Origin: Membranipora membranacea
Taxonomy: Eukaryota; Bryozoa; Gymnolaemata; Cheilostomatida; Membraniporidae
Direction: 5' to 3'
Length of the DNA stretch: 60,000 nucleotides
Assembly (NCBI GenBank): GCA_914767715.1
Contig: OU612065.1
Location: 39,930,001 to 39,990,000 of the forward strand
This document shows positions 48,669-60,000 of the stretch, in pieces. The notes under the pieces are model-generated. The model was not told the origin of the DNA, ran no database searches, and saw nothing but the letters and a program-made list of their open reading frames with translations. The first letter of the stretch is position 1; each line of letters begins with the position of its first letter. Both the position numbers and the translations under genes were made by a program.

Positions 48669-49518
48669 CTATGCCTGCTATGGGCTCACACCACATATTA
48701 TTCCTGATCATGATGATGCTTAGATAGTAGTAATGAAAATGATAGATAAGATAGTAAAAGTAAAGTAGGTAGGACTAAGTTACTAGTTAGTGTATTTATT
48801 TATAAAATGTACTCGAGTTGTTGTAGGACTCAGGTAGTCTATTTTAAATAATAAATTTAATAAGTGAGCCCCTGGGACTTGAAAGGATGCATTTTCAATG
48901 TGCATATGTATGTCCAGCATCAACCAGTCAAACCACTTGCAATGGGGATGGAATGGATAGACATGGGCAAAAGAACAGACTTGCAAGTCCCAAGCCTTTG
49001 GACTCACAAGCCCGTTAAACCAGGACCATTCTCCCTGGTTAAACCAGCCATCAATGAACTACATCATTGCTGCAGCCATCCGTCTACCATTACATTGTTG
49101 TTATTTACTTTCATACTTATATATTATTATCATTATCATCATGCTGTCCTGCGGTGAAAGTTGTTACCAATCCAGTGAGCAATGATGAGTAAAACTTCAC
49201 TCCATGATTATTAGAGTGACTGTACGAGTGGATGGATCATGGATCTGCAACACCCCCCTCCCTCACAGTCACTAGTCCAAGTTGTTTATTTATCTTCACA
49301 GTGACTGTGAGACTCAAATTAGAGTTGTGACTACATGTAAAAGAGAACCTCAATGATTCATATTATTTTACATAAGATTGATTTATTGAAATGCGCTCCG
49401 ATATTGGCCTTCCAATATAACAGAATAGTGAGTATATTTGACCAGATTATATCTTCTGTCATATCTAAATGTGTATTTGTTATCCATTAGACGAGATGTG
49501 TTGATATACAGAGGCGAA

Positions 49519-52500
49519 ATGTTGGTGTCAGTATTAAGCGGAGTCGGGACATTTGTCCAGTGGCTCGTTATCAGTATGTTTCTGGATACAATTATATTCC
49601 TGACTGTCGATAAAATATGCAAAGTACTTCTATCAAACTGTCGGTGAGTATTCTGCCTGTTTGCCTTTTTGACCCGATGCTGCACGACAGTCATAATGGC
49701 AACTTTTGGAATCAATCCCATATCAGGCTTACTAAGTATTGATGTTGCTCTAGATTGGTTCTAGACAGTAAGCACCAGTGATTCATGGTTCAAACCAAGT
49801 GTAGTACTTCTATGGTATTGAGTTGGGATATTTCAAAATTGAAACTGATTTGGTTCAACCATAGACAAAACACATGTGTGCCTTGTCTATGGGTTTAACC
49901 ATAAGTATTTATATGTGTTTATGGGTTTAGCAGATGTCATCAACCAAATGTTATATAGTAAAACTTTTAGAACCTCGTCTAACTATAACAAACTGCAGGC
50001 AGTGAATTTTAACGCACCTTACACCAGTCTCAATTAATGATAGCTGTTAATGAATTTAAATATTACGCCAATTATTTCAAGCAAGCCTCTACAATAATTT
50101 GAATATATAAATGACTTGCACCATTGATAAGCCTATACAATCACAGCTGTTTTACTGTACATCTAATGCCTTGTAGAACGCTGCAAGAGAAAAGAGACAT
50201 ATGGTTGTTTGAGGCGTTAGCTTTGTTTGGACTGTCCACTGTGGTGTTTGTGTACAGTCATACTCCAATGTTACTGTGGCTCCTCGGTACTGTGACATTC
50301 ATATCGGCCACACTGACCGGCCGAGTAGATATCCAGTTCTACTGGGAGAGCTTAAGGAACTACTGGAGCGAGTTCTCTGATCAGGAGGAGAGTATACAGA
50401 ATATGTATCAGGATCCAACAGCTAATCAAACACCTGTGTATAAAAATCAGGTAAGACCTCAAGATGTATTTTTTTTTACACCTGTGAGGTCCATTCCTGG
50501 ACTATCAATAATAATGCTTAACTTCGCCGATTTTGTACTTCTGGATTGGTTTAGTGATGAGTTAAATGACTGCTCATTGTTAGAAACAATGTTTGATAAG
50601 AGCTAGTAGAGTGCATACCAATTAAGTACTATTATTTTTCTCAATTCAGGTTTCAGATGAGCAGAATCGGGAGTACATGCGACAAGCGGGAGAGATTAAC
50701 ATTGCTAACGCTGGTAATAATAGTAACTCCTCTTCTATCGGTGAAGGTCTACAGACTCTGAAATATAACGAGAAAACAGCGGCATATGAATATGTGGGAC
50801 CCGTTAAACCAGCCTCTAAGACTAAAGGCTCGGGAGATAATGGGTCTGCTCTGAGAAGACGTCCCATGCATAGCACTGCTGCTGCAGAGACCATTGTCAC
50901 ATCTGTACAGCCAGACGAAGATATGACAACTCCCAGTATGCTAGACAATCTTGAAAGTATAGGATCTAAAGTCTGGTCTGCGATCGGATTCCAGAAGCGT
51001 GACTCTACGTTAGTTAATTTACCGCCGGGTTTAAGCGGCACTGGAAATAATTTATGCTTTTTGAACTGTGTGCTGCAGTGCCTGGCTCGAGCCCCTAATC
51101 TGGCTGATGAGCTGGCCGAGGAGCTGAAGAGTTGTAGCTGTCGGGACCGGCACAGACTAACTCTACTAGACGCCGTAGCAGAAACTCTGCAACAGATAGA
51201 CGTGCTACCTAATGAGAATACAACACCTGTTGTAGATACTACTGCTCTCTGCAAGGCTGGTAAGCGCAACATAGTCTTGTAAAAACATTTCTGTTGTGAT
51301 ATTCATTTTCCGCACCTACACAAAGACCATAAAGTTTGAGAGTGGTTCTCTGATATTTGAACCAGCTAACTGACAAAATGCATGTTTTCAGGTGAATTTG
51401 AATGTCAAATGTGTATCCCATGTTCTAGTATTTGATGATTTCCCATGGATATTGTGAATGTACATAACACTCCCCAGCCCGTCACAATGTGGCCAGGTGT
51501 GGCTTTGTTAATGGATCCCAGATTGCTTGGTAGATTCCATACTTCTATCAATGTAACATCTGTTGTGAATAACCATATAATAAAAAGGTCTGATGTTTAT
51601 TTATGATTAATTTGTAATTTATCGACCACTGTCTGACCATCCCATCTGGTAAAATCATAAATCATCCATCTGTATTCATAATGGCCTTTTTCACCTTAGG
51701 TTGGCGCATATCATTTAATAAGGTTTCTTTTTCAATCATAGGACAGACACCAAAACAAGAATTTTACACAAATTGTATCTTATAGTAGAAATGTGATTGA
51801 AGACTCTAGAGTTTCCCTTTGATCTTAGATTTGACTGCTTGGCACAGAGAACTTTTAGAGGTTTAAAGGTTATCCACCTTATCATGTTTGACTGATTAAA
51901 TTTCAGGCTCAGTAGTGAATCCTGACCTACTCAGCCACAGAAGTAAATACCAGTTACAGCAAGACGCGTGTGAGTTCTTGTCATGGCTCCTGTACGAAAC
52001 ACATGAAGTAATCAATGACAGTAAAAGTAAGTACTGTCTGACTTATTACAAATTAGATATTATGGGAAGATGAGCTGCAACTATGATAAATATGGTAGAT
52101 CCATAAACATTATTATCTCATATATTTTTGTGGTACACATTTTAGTTATTCTGTTATTAGAATAACAATTTAGAGTTGTCCTCTCATTGCAATAATATGT
52201 CTGAGAAGGGACAACCCTGAAATGTGTTGCTGATCTTTATGTAGTATCAGCATCAGGGAGTACAGATAACTTTAGATAACCTATATCTACTGTCTCTGGT
52301 AACACTGTATACTGTTTTTTACAATGGATAAATTATCAGTGAGTTTCCCTTCTCTCTAGGTGACAAGGAGCGTGCAGTGCTTGATGAGTCTATGGCTAGG
52401 CTGAAGACAGTGTATGGTAATATCTCTGAGTCATACACTAAGGTTATGAAGACTGAATGTAAAGAACAGGTAAACTTCTGATTATATGTATATTACAAGT

Positions 52501-53702
52501 CCATAAATATTACATTATACCGTACTCAGTTAAAACCTGTAGGTATGACCAAATTTTGTCTTTATATAGAGGAATCTGAATTAATTGCGTTGGGACTTGG
52601 ATAGAAGAACCACTAATCCTTGCCTAAATCAACATGTATCTAACCTAAAGTTAGATTGAGGATAAGATGTTGCCTGTTTACATTGTATGATGTATACCTG
52701 TTACAGATATGTCACGCTGTCGGTATAGATGACCCGGATATAGTGGAGCCCGTACAGAATCTCTGTAATATGGACTGGATATCACACAGACGTCATAACC
52801 GATCTGTCATCGATGACCTCTTCACCTTTCAATCTCTAGCTCTACAGATGTGCTCTACATGTAATCATGTGTCTACTAGTGTCCAAACTATGAATATCCT
52901 GCCAATACCTGTAAAAAATCAAAAGCCATGTATACCTCTATGTGAATTGTTAGCTGCATTTACGACTAAAGAGAGTCTGAGCGGTAGGGATGGACTACAG
53001 TGTGATTATTGTCAGGCTGTCTCTGATAGGCCCCCGCAGACCCCCTTCTCCTCCGGTGTACAGACGAGGAGCTCTGCTATGAGAGCCACACAATCTCACA
53101 CTCCGGCTACTCCACTGTCTCCTATACAGGCTCAGCCCGACTCTACTGTACATTACCAAGCTGCCAACTTCTTAGCATCTACGCCTCTACATCCAGGAGC
53201 GCCATCAGGCAAAATCTCTAAATCTACGCCCGCCTTAGTATCAAATCCCCCAGCTAGAGTTATCACAGACGGTGTCAGGCAAAGCTTCCTACGCCGACTA
53301 CCTGAGTGCTTTACTATACAGCTTCTTAGATTTAATTTTGACCCATTTAGTAAGAAAATTAGAAAGATTCATACTCCAATCTCCATTCCTCTCTCAGACT
53401 TTGATCTCAAACCTACTACCTACGACGCATCAGTGGATAGGGACGATATGACCGGCTTATTTAAATCATACGTGTACACATTATACGGTCTGAGCCTACA
53501 TATAGGGGGAGATAGTACTCACTCAGGTCATTACATCGCATACTGTAAGGGTAAGACGGGCAAATGGTATAAATATGATGATGATCAGGTGACAGCAGTC
53601 GAGGACATTGAGGCTGAGATGAAGAAACCAGAAGTTGAACAAAACAGCTATCTGCTTTTCTACAAGCAGCAGCATAAATCCCCTGACAATGGTAGAACAT
53701 AA
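49519..53702 (+). CDS. Membrane-anchored ubiquitin-specific protease (USP family, peptidase C19)
   Basis: Six exons: 49519-49643, 50177-50450, 50650-51259, 51907-52026, 52360-52469 and 52707-53702, all in frame, 744 residues. The N terminus has hydrophobic segments at about residues 3-29, 52-70 and 74-90, so the enzyme is probably anchored to a membrane. A low-complexity linker follows, then the USP fold. The Cys box is GLSGTGNNLCFLN with the nucleophile at about residue 269, followed by QQDACEF. Two zinc-finger CxxC pairs (CSTC, CDYC) come next, then a Ser/Pro-rich insert of about 110 residues, then the His box (THSGHYIAY, His about 688) and WYKYDDDQV. The catalytic residues are therefore all present; it should cleave ubiquitin from substrates. 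The Cys box has one extra residue compared with the common GNTC form. USP30 is the known animal USP with an N-terminal membrane anchor, but I cannot assign orthology. Confidence 0.9.
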
Positions 53703-54860
53703 TTTATAATCTCGATGGCTGTTTGCCGTCAGCCACAATAGTAAGGAGTATTTTACAAATAACACCATGGTGACTTTTATTACTTTGCTTAATTTGATGT
53801 AGATAAAGGGAGGGGAGGCATATAACACAAAGTGGGGGCATTGGGTATTTATCAATACCAGGAGCATGTAACTCAAGAACTGATTGTATATATTATAAAT
53901 GAATATATTTTGTACAAATATATAATTAACAATGAAACTAAGTGAATTTTGTATTGTTCATATTGTTACTTTTTTCTCCTATCGAATAAGAATTACAATA
54001 TATGAAATGGTGTAAAATAATATTGTTCTGTTATTTTTATGCAAGTATTGGCCATAAATAGTTACTCTGACAAGTAAATGAAGTTGTTTGCCCCTGCATT
54101 GTAACATGCGGAAGTAATGATTGAGCGAAATGTGTACCTTATGGAATTCCCATTGTGACATCATGAAATTCCAGAAAATACCAATAATTGGGAATTCCCC
54201 TATACTTTACTACGCGTGCTTTACTCCAAGGGGTATCCCAGATGACCTAGTTTTAACAAATCAGATTTGATTGGTTTTTGTTGACCTCAGTATTATTAGG
54301 TCAACATCTGCTTGAACCAATCAAGGGATACTGAGATCCTGAACAAATAAACTTAGTATGATGGGTTACCAAACACAACCCAATCACTTTCTAGGTTTAC
54401 TTTTCAGATTCAGGTCTAGATCCGGCAAGTTGAGTTTTCTTATATGAGAGTCATTCGCCTCAATGCTTTGTGTGAAGGTGGAACTGAGTCGCAGTGTGTT
54501 CTTCTCCTAGATGCAATCTCTTTGACTCTACACTTAGTTCACTGCTTGAATCAATTTTACCACCACTATTGAGCCAGTGCATCTGTAATATCATTGTGCT
54601 TATGAACACCTCATCCTAGCACATACACATACAGTCTACATCCTGATTACATACATTATACAAGCATAAAATAAACAATACATACATACATAGGACAGGT
54701 AGTTCAGCTCAACTTGGATTTGAAGGTAGAGGCAAAAGAGTAAAGTCAAGAAACGAGTCGGCGTTCATCTCCAGTTGGTTCCTTCTATCCTGTTTAAATT
54801 AGCGATCCTCAACTTTACTACTCTTGATGTTCGCATGACCACTTCATCCCATTCATCAGC
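53703..54860. other. Spacer between the USP gene and the FAM117-like gene
   Basis: About 1.2 kb holding the USP 3' untranslated region and the promoter/5' leader of the next gene in the same direction. The first AATAAA on the plus strand is at about 54345, some 640 bp beyond the USP stop. No exon or repeat is evident. Confidence 0.65.
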
Positions 54861-57800
54861 ATGTCATCACAAGGAAATCAGCGACTGCGAAGCTCAAGGA
54901 ATGGTTCTCCATCTACAAAGCAGGGTCCCATCAGGGCAACACAACAGTTCGGACTTGCAAGCCCTTCACGTGGACAGGTGAGACACAGCCCGGCTTCATC
55001 TCCTGGACCTAGTAAAGACAGTACAAGACAGCGAGCTAGGCCGCTGTCCGAAACTGGACTTCTTACGGGGAGGCGCAGTCCATCTTCACCTAGATTAGGT
55101 ATGTAGTTACATATAGTGTTATGCTCAAATGGAACAACAAACATTGATGATTCAGTTACCCGTCATCAACCAGACCAATCTTCCTATTAATTAAACAAAA
55201 AAGTAGTGTAAGGCTATTGCAACTTCTGTTATGGCAATTAGAACTTTGCAGAAAGTAAGAGATTTTGGCACAAAATGCTAACATATTTGTTTCAGTTTTA
55301 TCGGAAATTGATATGATATGTCATGTCTGAAAAAAAAATGTTCAGTTTTCTTTGAATAGCCGCCATTTTCCCTGTTGACTTCCCTAGTTCTGCTTTTTTA
55401 CTTCAATACATGCCATAATAATGCTCACTTGGCAACCGGCCAACCAATATGTATAGGCAAAATTTTCATGCATGCATGAATTGATTGCTGAGCAGGCAAT
55501 GATAATATCTTTACTGCTTGCTTATAATGTAATTCTGTTAGTTGCATATCTGTTTGATATTCTATTTGCAGTCGAAAAACCAAAGCCGGTCATCTGCGGT
55601 AGGTCAAATTCTTTCGACAATGTCATGGCCGCTCCTTATCTCTCCGGCCAGTGGCCAAAAGATGGACAATGGCAGGCGCCTAAAGACGTAAATAGTTATA
55701 ACCCTCAGACGAGTTCCTCGGTTAATCTCGGTGCTTTCACTCATGATAAGCAAACTCAGGTATTATAGCTAAAGCTCCTTAGCATTGTGTGCCGACATTC
55801 AAGATGTCTTTTTAGAATGATGAAAATTGATATGGAGGACTATTTTCTAATAAAGCCCAAATGAATATTAGTTTGGTTCATTCTCCAGACTCAAAGAATA
55901 TCACAAAGGCACTACAAATGTGCTGTATTATCACACTGAGTGATCAACTAAAATTATGAATGGAGTACCTCATGTCCCCAATGATAACCTAATAATGGCC
56001 CATTGATGGGGGCAGGTGTGTAAGGTTTGTATTCCATAAATCATCAATTGAAAAGTGAAATGCAAATTACAATTTAAACACGATGAGCTTCCCACAGAAC
56101 ACGATGGAATAATTTACTGCATACATTGTGACTAATGACTATGTAATATTCATTCGGAATAATTTCTGTCGGTCATAGAAAAAAAAAGGGTATCCATGTC
56201 GACTTCACTACGCTTGTTGTGACATGTGTGTTGCCATCCTCGTGATTTGGGTACACCTTGAGGGTATACAAAGCCATTGCCCCTAAACCTAATCTTTATT
56301 CAAATTTTTTTACTACTCGTTGGATTGAAGTAGAAAAAGCTGGAGAATAATGATCACCAAGGGGATTGTAGACCTTGCTGACCGCTCAATGGCAGCAGGT
56401 CAAACTTGAACAATACATAATAAAACATAGTATATAATCAGACAGACTAAATGTCGCAACGCCTGACCTCAAGATGGGGAATATTTTCAACGTGTCACCT
56501 GTTATTGATATTTTTTTTAGTTTGAGCTTTACAAGCTAAAAACTGTTAAGATAATCGTGTTACTCAGTCAAACACAAAGCTTTATTCTGAGACAGTTTAC
56601 TGTGTAATATTATTTTCCATTCTACCAATACTCAAATGCTATAAATTATTCAGTAGGAACACAAACCTGTTTTGTTCAGGTAGAATTATATAAAAGACTG
56701 TATTAGGCTCATTGATGCATAGAACCCTGGAGAAATATGTTGAAGGAAAGTGCTTTGTGTAAACTTTATTGACATTACTCTGTTTGAAAGATTGAACGAT
56801 GAATTCACTCGATGAATTCACTCGCTGGCTTAGAAAATTCTTTTCGTTTGACAAGCTCTCATTACCATTGAGATTAATTTCATACCGTTGGCCAAAGTTT
56901 GATCGGGTCAACTCTGAAATACTTGTGTAAATAACGCTCTCTCTCCCGATATTTTTTTGCTCAGAGACATGAGAGATATATCGGTTATGTATCGTTTACT
57001 CTGATGATATTGTGAGGAGAGGATAAGGTCGAGTTTGCCGACACTTCCTGTCTATCCTGCGAGTGATGCCGATAGCCTCAGGCTATTTCCTACCATTCAT
57101 CCATTTCACTGAATGTGTTATCAGATTAATAAAATGCATCCTTGTCAAGGTGATTGGGAAAATCAATAGCCTTGTATCTCTCTGTTTTAGACTCCAGATG
57201 AGTGGGACGAGGGTGGTGACAGACGACGATCTAAATTGAGTAAAGCAAGATCTCAGTCTGTTGGTGGTGGAGACCAGCAACTCAAAAATGTAATGTACCT
57301 TACTATTGAAGAATTGATAGCTTGAAGGCCCAAGTTGGTTTGTTTGAATGGTAGCACTCCCCTCGACAAGACAGCGTTGCCGCACTTGTGTCGAAGCATT
57401 GAATAACTATTCCATTACATTGTGACCGTATTTTATATGGCGGTTCTCCAAACGTGAGCGAGCAAGAATGGCGGGCTTAGGATTCCATAAGCTCCTGTAG
57501 GCATTAGGTCATAAGCTTAATACATTGTGTCTAGCGATTGCATATTGAATAACAAAGAGCCTTCATCTACCCATTCATTGCTATAACAGTGCTACTCCTG
57601 CCCTCACAACAACATGAGTTATAGTTAGGAACAGCAAAGCATCAATTGAAGCCAACCATAAATGATAGGTACCATTCATGTAGCAGTTTGTGTACATCGT
57701 ACATCGTAGCATGATGCTACACTATTTTGGGCACCACTGCCATGGTGATAATTCCTTGACTGTTCATAATTTATCACCAGTAGGGCTGGATCTATCTGAG

Positions 57801-58529
57801 GTTGTTTGATTCCAATACTCTGACAACACAAGAAATGCTACCAGTATTATTGTCAATACAATAATCTGGTATACAATGATCGATTGTCACACTTAGCCTT
57901 TTCAATTGGGGTCCAATGTACTCGGTTATAAAATTCTCTACATTTTAATTCTATTTAACTGTAATTTGTTCCATTTTAATTTGGTTCAGACCAACAGTCT
58001 CATCCATCCCCTAATATTATATCAGTATTATGTACACTGACTTACTTCATATCATAGCCTACAGTCCTAGTCTTTGTCTCTTTGATGCAGGTAATTATAT
58101 CATCAGAATGTTACATAAAGTATGTATTATGTGAAGGTTAGCAGTAGTCATTGGCAGTACTGTTCAAACAGGCCAGTATTTGGTGTACTAGATATTGTCC
58201 ATAACAACCACCGACTGGACTGTTTGGTCGGCACATTTTTGTGAGTATCTGACCACATAGATTATGTTGATGTTATTTAGATAAAGCACAAGTTACAGAG
58301 GAATGGCGGCGGTGTCGGACACAGTACGATATCAGGGAGCAGCTTTCAGCAGAGACTGAGCCCTGTACTGCCTCTGACCGGTGCATGCGTACCCACTCTC
58401 TCATCTCCAGCTTCATCTATGCCAATAAAGATTCCACACACTACCTCATCCTCCTCCTCCAGCTCCACATTCACAGCCCCTCGAGGTACTCCTGGTAAGG
58501 CCAGGGGTAGCGTCGAGGGTCTCAATCAG
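54861..58529 (+). CDS. FAM117/GLCCI1-like protein, 5' part (runs off the window)
   Basis: Four exons: 54861-55098, 55572-55759, 57191-57289 and 58281-58529, all in frame, giving the first 258 residues; no stop is reached. The N terminus is basic and rich in Ser/Pro/Arg. Exon 2 has RSNSFDNV..APYLSGQWP and ends HDKQTQ; exon 3 begins TPDEWDE and contains SQSVGGGDQQLK; exon 4 starts KHKLQR and closes with SVEGLNQ. This series of motifs in this order is characteristic of the FAM117A/B and GLCCI1 family. GLCCI1 is a glucocorticoid-induced protein in mammals; the molecular function is poorly defined, and binding to dynein light chain has been described for GLCCI1. The next exon should begin right after SVEGLNQ but I do not see it before 60000. 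Confidence 0.85.
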
Positions 58530-60000
58530 GTAAGGATACACATACACTACACCTAGGGGTGACCTGAGGGCCTCTCCGCACTCTCAGACATGATCAGACT
58601 CGGTCTGTAGTCTGTACACATACCGCCTCCGGGCTGGGTATACCACATCCATCATTCCCAGAGGGCCCATCCCAGAGTAATTAACCTAGAAATAAGGTAA
58701 AGGTTCGGCCCTATGTGCTGGAGAACAAAGATGTCGACTTCCTTGGTCACACTAGTTACACATCGAGATACACCTGGCGTATTGAGCTGGTATAAGACAT
58801 ATAAATATTCATACTACTACCAGCTACTATCATGGCAGGCGGTCATTAAATTTATTTGGTTGACTTTTAAGCTGACAAGGAGAGACCTAGTTCTAACACA
58901 AGTTAGATAGATAGATCTGTAGCAGATCACGAGTCACAGGAATGTCCACAAAACTCACGGAGTCATGCTCTGGTTTTCCTTTTTCTGATATGCTCTGTTC
59001 CACGGGACCGTGTTGATAAATATGCTGCATTTGGAATGTGTGATAAAAAGAAACTTTCTTAGTATCCTAATGGGTGTAGAAGGTATGGGTAATGGGTGTA
59101 GAGGAATTTTCATCCATCCATTCATATGATTATGAGCAATCTGCTTATACTAATCCTGCCAATTTAAAAGAGGATTTGTGACCCAATCTTAGAATTACAA
59201 CTCAAGCAGGCAAAGATCTTACTCTCTAAACCTAATTACCCCCCAGCACAGTTAACAATGCATGAGTCAAGTCGAGTTTGAGAATGCCAAAAAGGTCAGC
59301 TTAGGGCCAACACTATCAGACAATCATTTTGCTGTAGTGTAACATTGATCTGATCTGAGAAAGTTAGTGTGAATTTAGTTTTTAGTAGTGTAGATGATAT
59401 TATCATACTAGACTAGCAGAGCAGCAGCACAATAGCTGATCAGTTAGTGCAGTAAGCAATCATCAGGCTGCTGTACAGGCAGCAGCTAGGCCAGGCAGCG
59501 AGCCGACAGCTAGTATAGATATTGCCTGTAGCAGTGGGTGTGCTAATTATATCTCCACTATTCCTGTGATATTTGAGATACTTCTAATTGACAACAGTAA
59601 CGACACAAGCCCATGTGGCAAACAAATTTCTTCTGTTACTCGGTGGTTGTGGGGTGTCTATGTAAAATTACTGTTTGTCAACCGGTGGCTGATGCGCAAT
59701 GGTATGGATATTGCAAAACCGAACAGGATAACTTTTTACAAACAGTCCCTATTTTGGCCACAGTCATAACATATATGCTGCCAAGTAGGATACCTGGTGC
59801 AAAACCACTACGGCATAACGTACCGCAATTCCTGTATTTCAGGTCATCTGATAGCCAATTCATTTGCACAACATTCCCAACTTGAAAACTCATCTTTTTC
59901 ATATTTACACTGGCCTCTCTGATTAATTGGAACCTCGCCAACAGTTTGCTTGGTTTCCCATGTCAACGCAGATCTGGAAGCCAAATCAGAAATATTAAAT
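58530..60000 (+). other. Intron of the FAM117-like gene, to the window end
   Basis: From the gtaagg donor at 58530 to the end of the window no acceptor followed by a plausible continuation of the protein is evident, so this is taken as part of a long intron. Short open frames at 59566-59941 on both strands lack family features. Confidence 0.5.

Larger units (their letters stand above)
46776..49518. other. Divergent spacer between URM1 and the USP gene
   Basis: About 2.7 kb with no supported exon. It should contain both promoters. It holds a short hairpin (ccagggagttt / aaactccctgg, 47138-47166), a possible tRNA-like SINE remnant at about 47255-47320 (ggttagtgcaccgg), a half copy of the TAGCCTGTC miniature element (48568), an 18-base G tract and a 48-bp palindrome. 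Confidence 0.6.

Noticed and set aside
50646-51272. 208-codon antisense frame
   Set aside because: It mirrors exon 3 of the USP gene and has no family features of its own.
53461-53876. Antisense frames over the USP 3' end
   Set aside because: Shadows of the last USP exon and 3' untranslated sequence.
54878-55144. Antisense frame over FAM117-like exon 1
   Set aside because: The plus-strand reading has the gene context and splice donor; the antisense reading is a compositional shadow.

Overview
This window is AT-rich animal nuclear DNA. The protein-coding genes have many introns with GT..AG boundaries, and the recognisable products are eukaryotic or metazoan families: a FAIM homologue, URM1, a USP-type deubiquitinase, and a FAM117/GLCCI1-like protein. 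Introns of 0.2-5 kb, several transposon families, tRNA-derived SINEs and a tandem 5S rDNA array point to an invertebrate. I cannot name the phylum from sequence alone; a sponge or cnidarian would fit. There are no operons, CRISPR arrays or bacterial features.

Layout. (1) 1-8912: head-to-tail 5S rDNA array, six complete 5S genes on the minus strand. Every repeat is exactly 1343 bp plus a G tract of 13-19 bases. The array runs into a 200-N gap (8913-9112) just where the next G tract should lie. (2) 9113-12784: non-coding, with one end of an inverted-repeat transposon, a 61-bp tandem repeat and a tRNA-derived SINE. (3) 12785-25315, plus strand: a nine-exon major-facilitator (SLC16/monocarboxylate-transporter-like) gene whose introns hold a dead LINE, a 1.35-kb inverted-repeat element and a 4.3-kb foldback element. 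(4) 28983-34687, minus strand: a second intact nine-exon copy, convergent with the first. (5) 34688-41722: a SINE with a 17-bp target duplication, then two broken partial copies of the same transporter on the minus strand, one carrying a large hexamer/12-mer minisatellite in an intron. (6) 41723-43559: spacer with miniature palindromic elements. (7) 43560-45276: FAIM homologue, plus strand. (8) 46058-46775: URM1, minus strand, convergent with FAIM. (9) 46776-49518: spacer with a perfect 48-bp palindrome. (10) 49519-53702: membrane-anchored USP deubiquitinase, plus strand. (11) 54861 to beyond 58529: FAM117/GLCCI1-like gene, plus strand, running out of the window.

The genes do not form one pathway. 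The main theme is local duplication: homogenised 5S repeats, and a transporter family with two intact and two decayed members in 29 kb. The two intact transporters are almost identical in their first transmembrane half, yet nearly unrelated in one exon that encodes the central cytosolic loop. URM1 (a ubiquitin-like protein) and the USP (a deubiquitinase) are neighbours, but nothing shows that this is more than coincidence.
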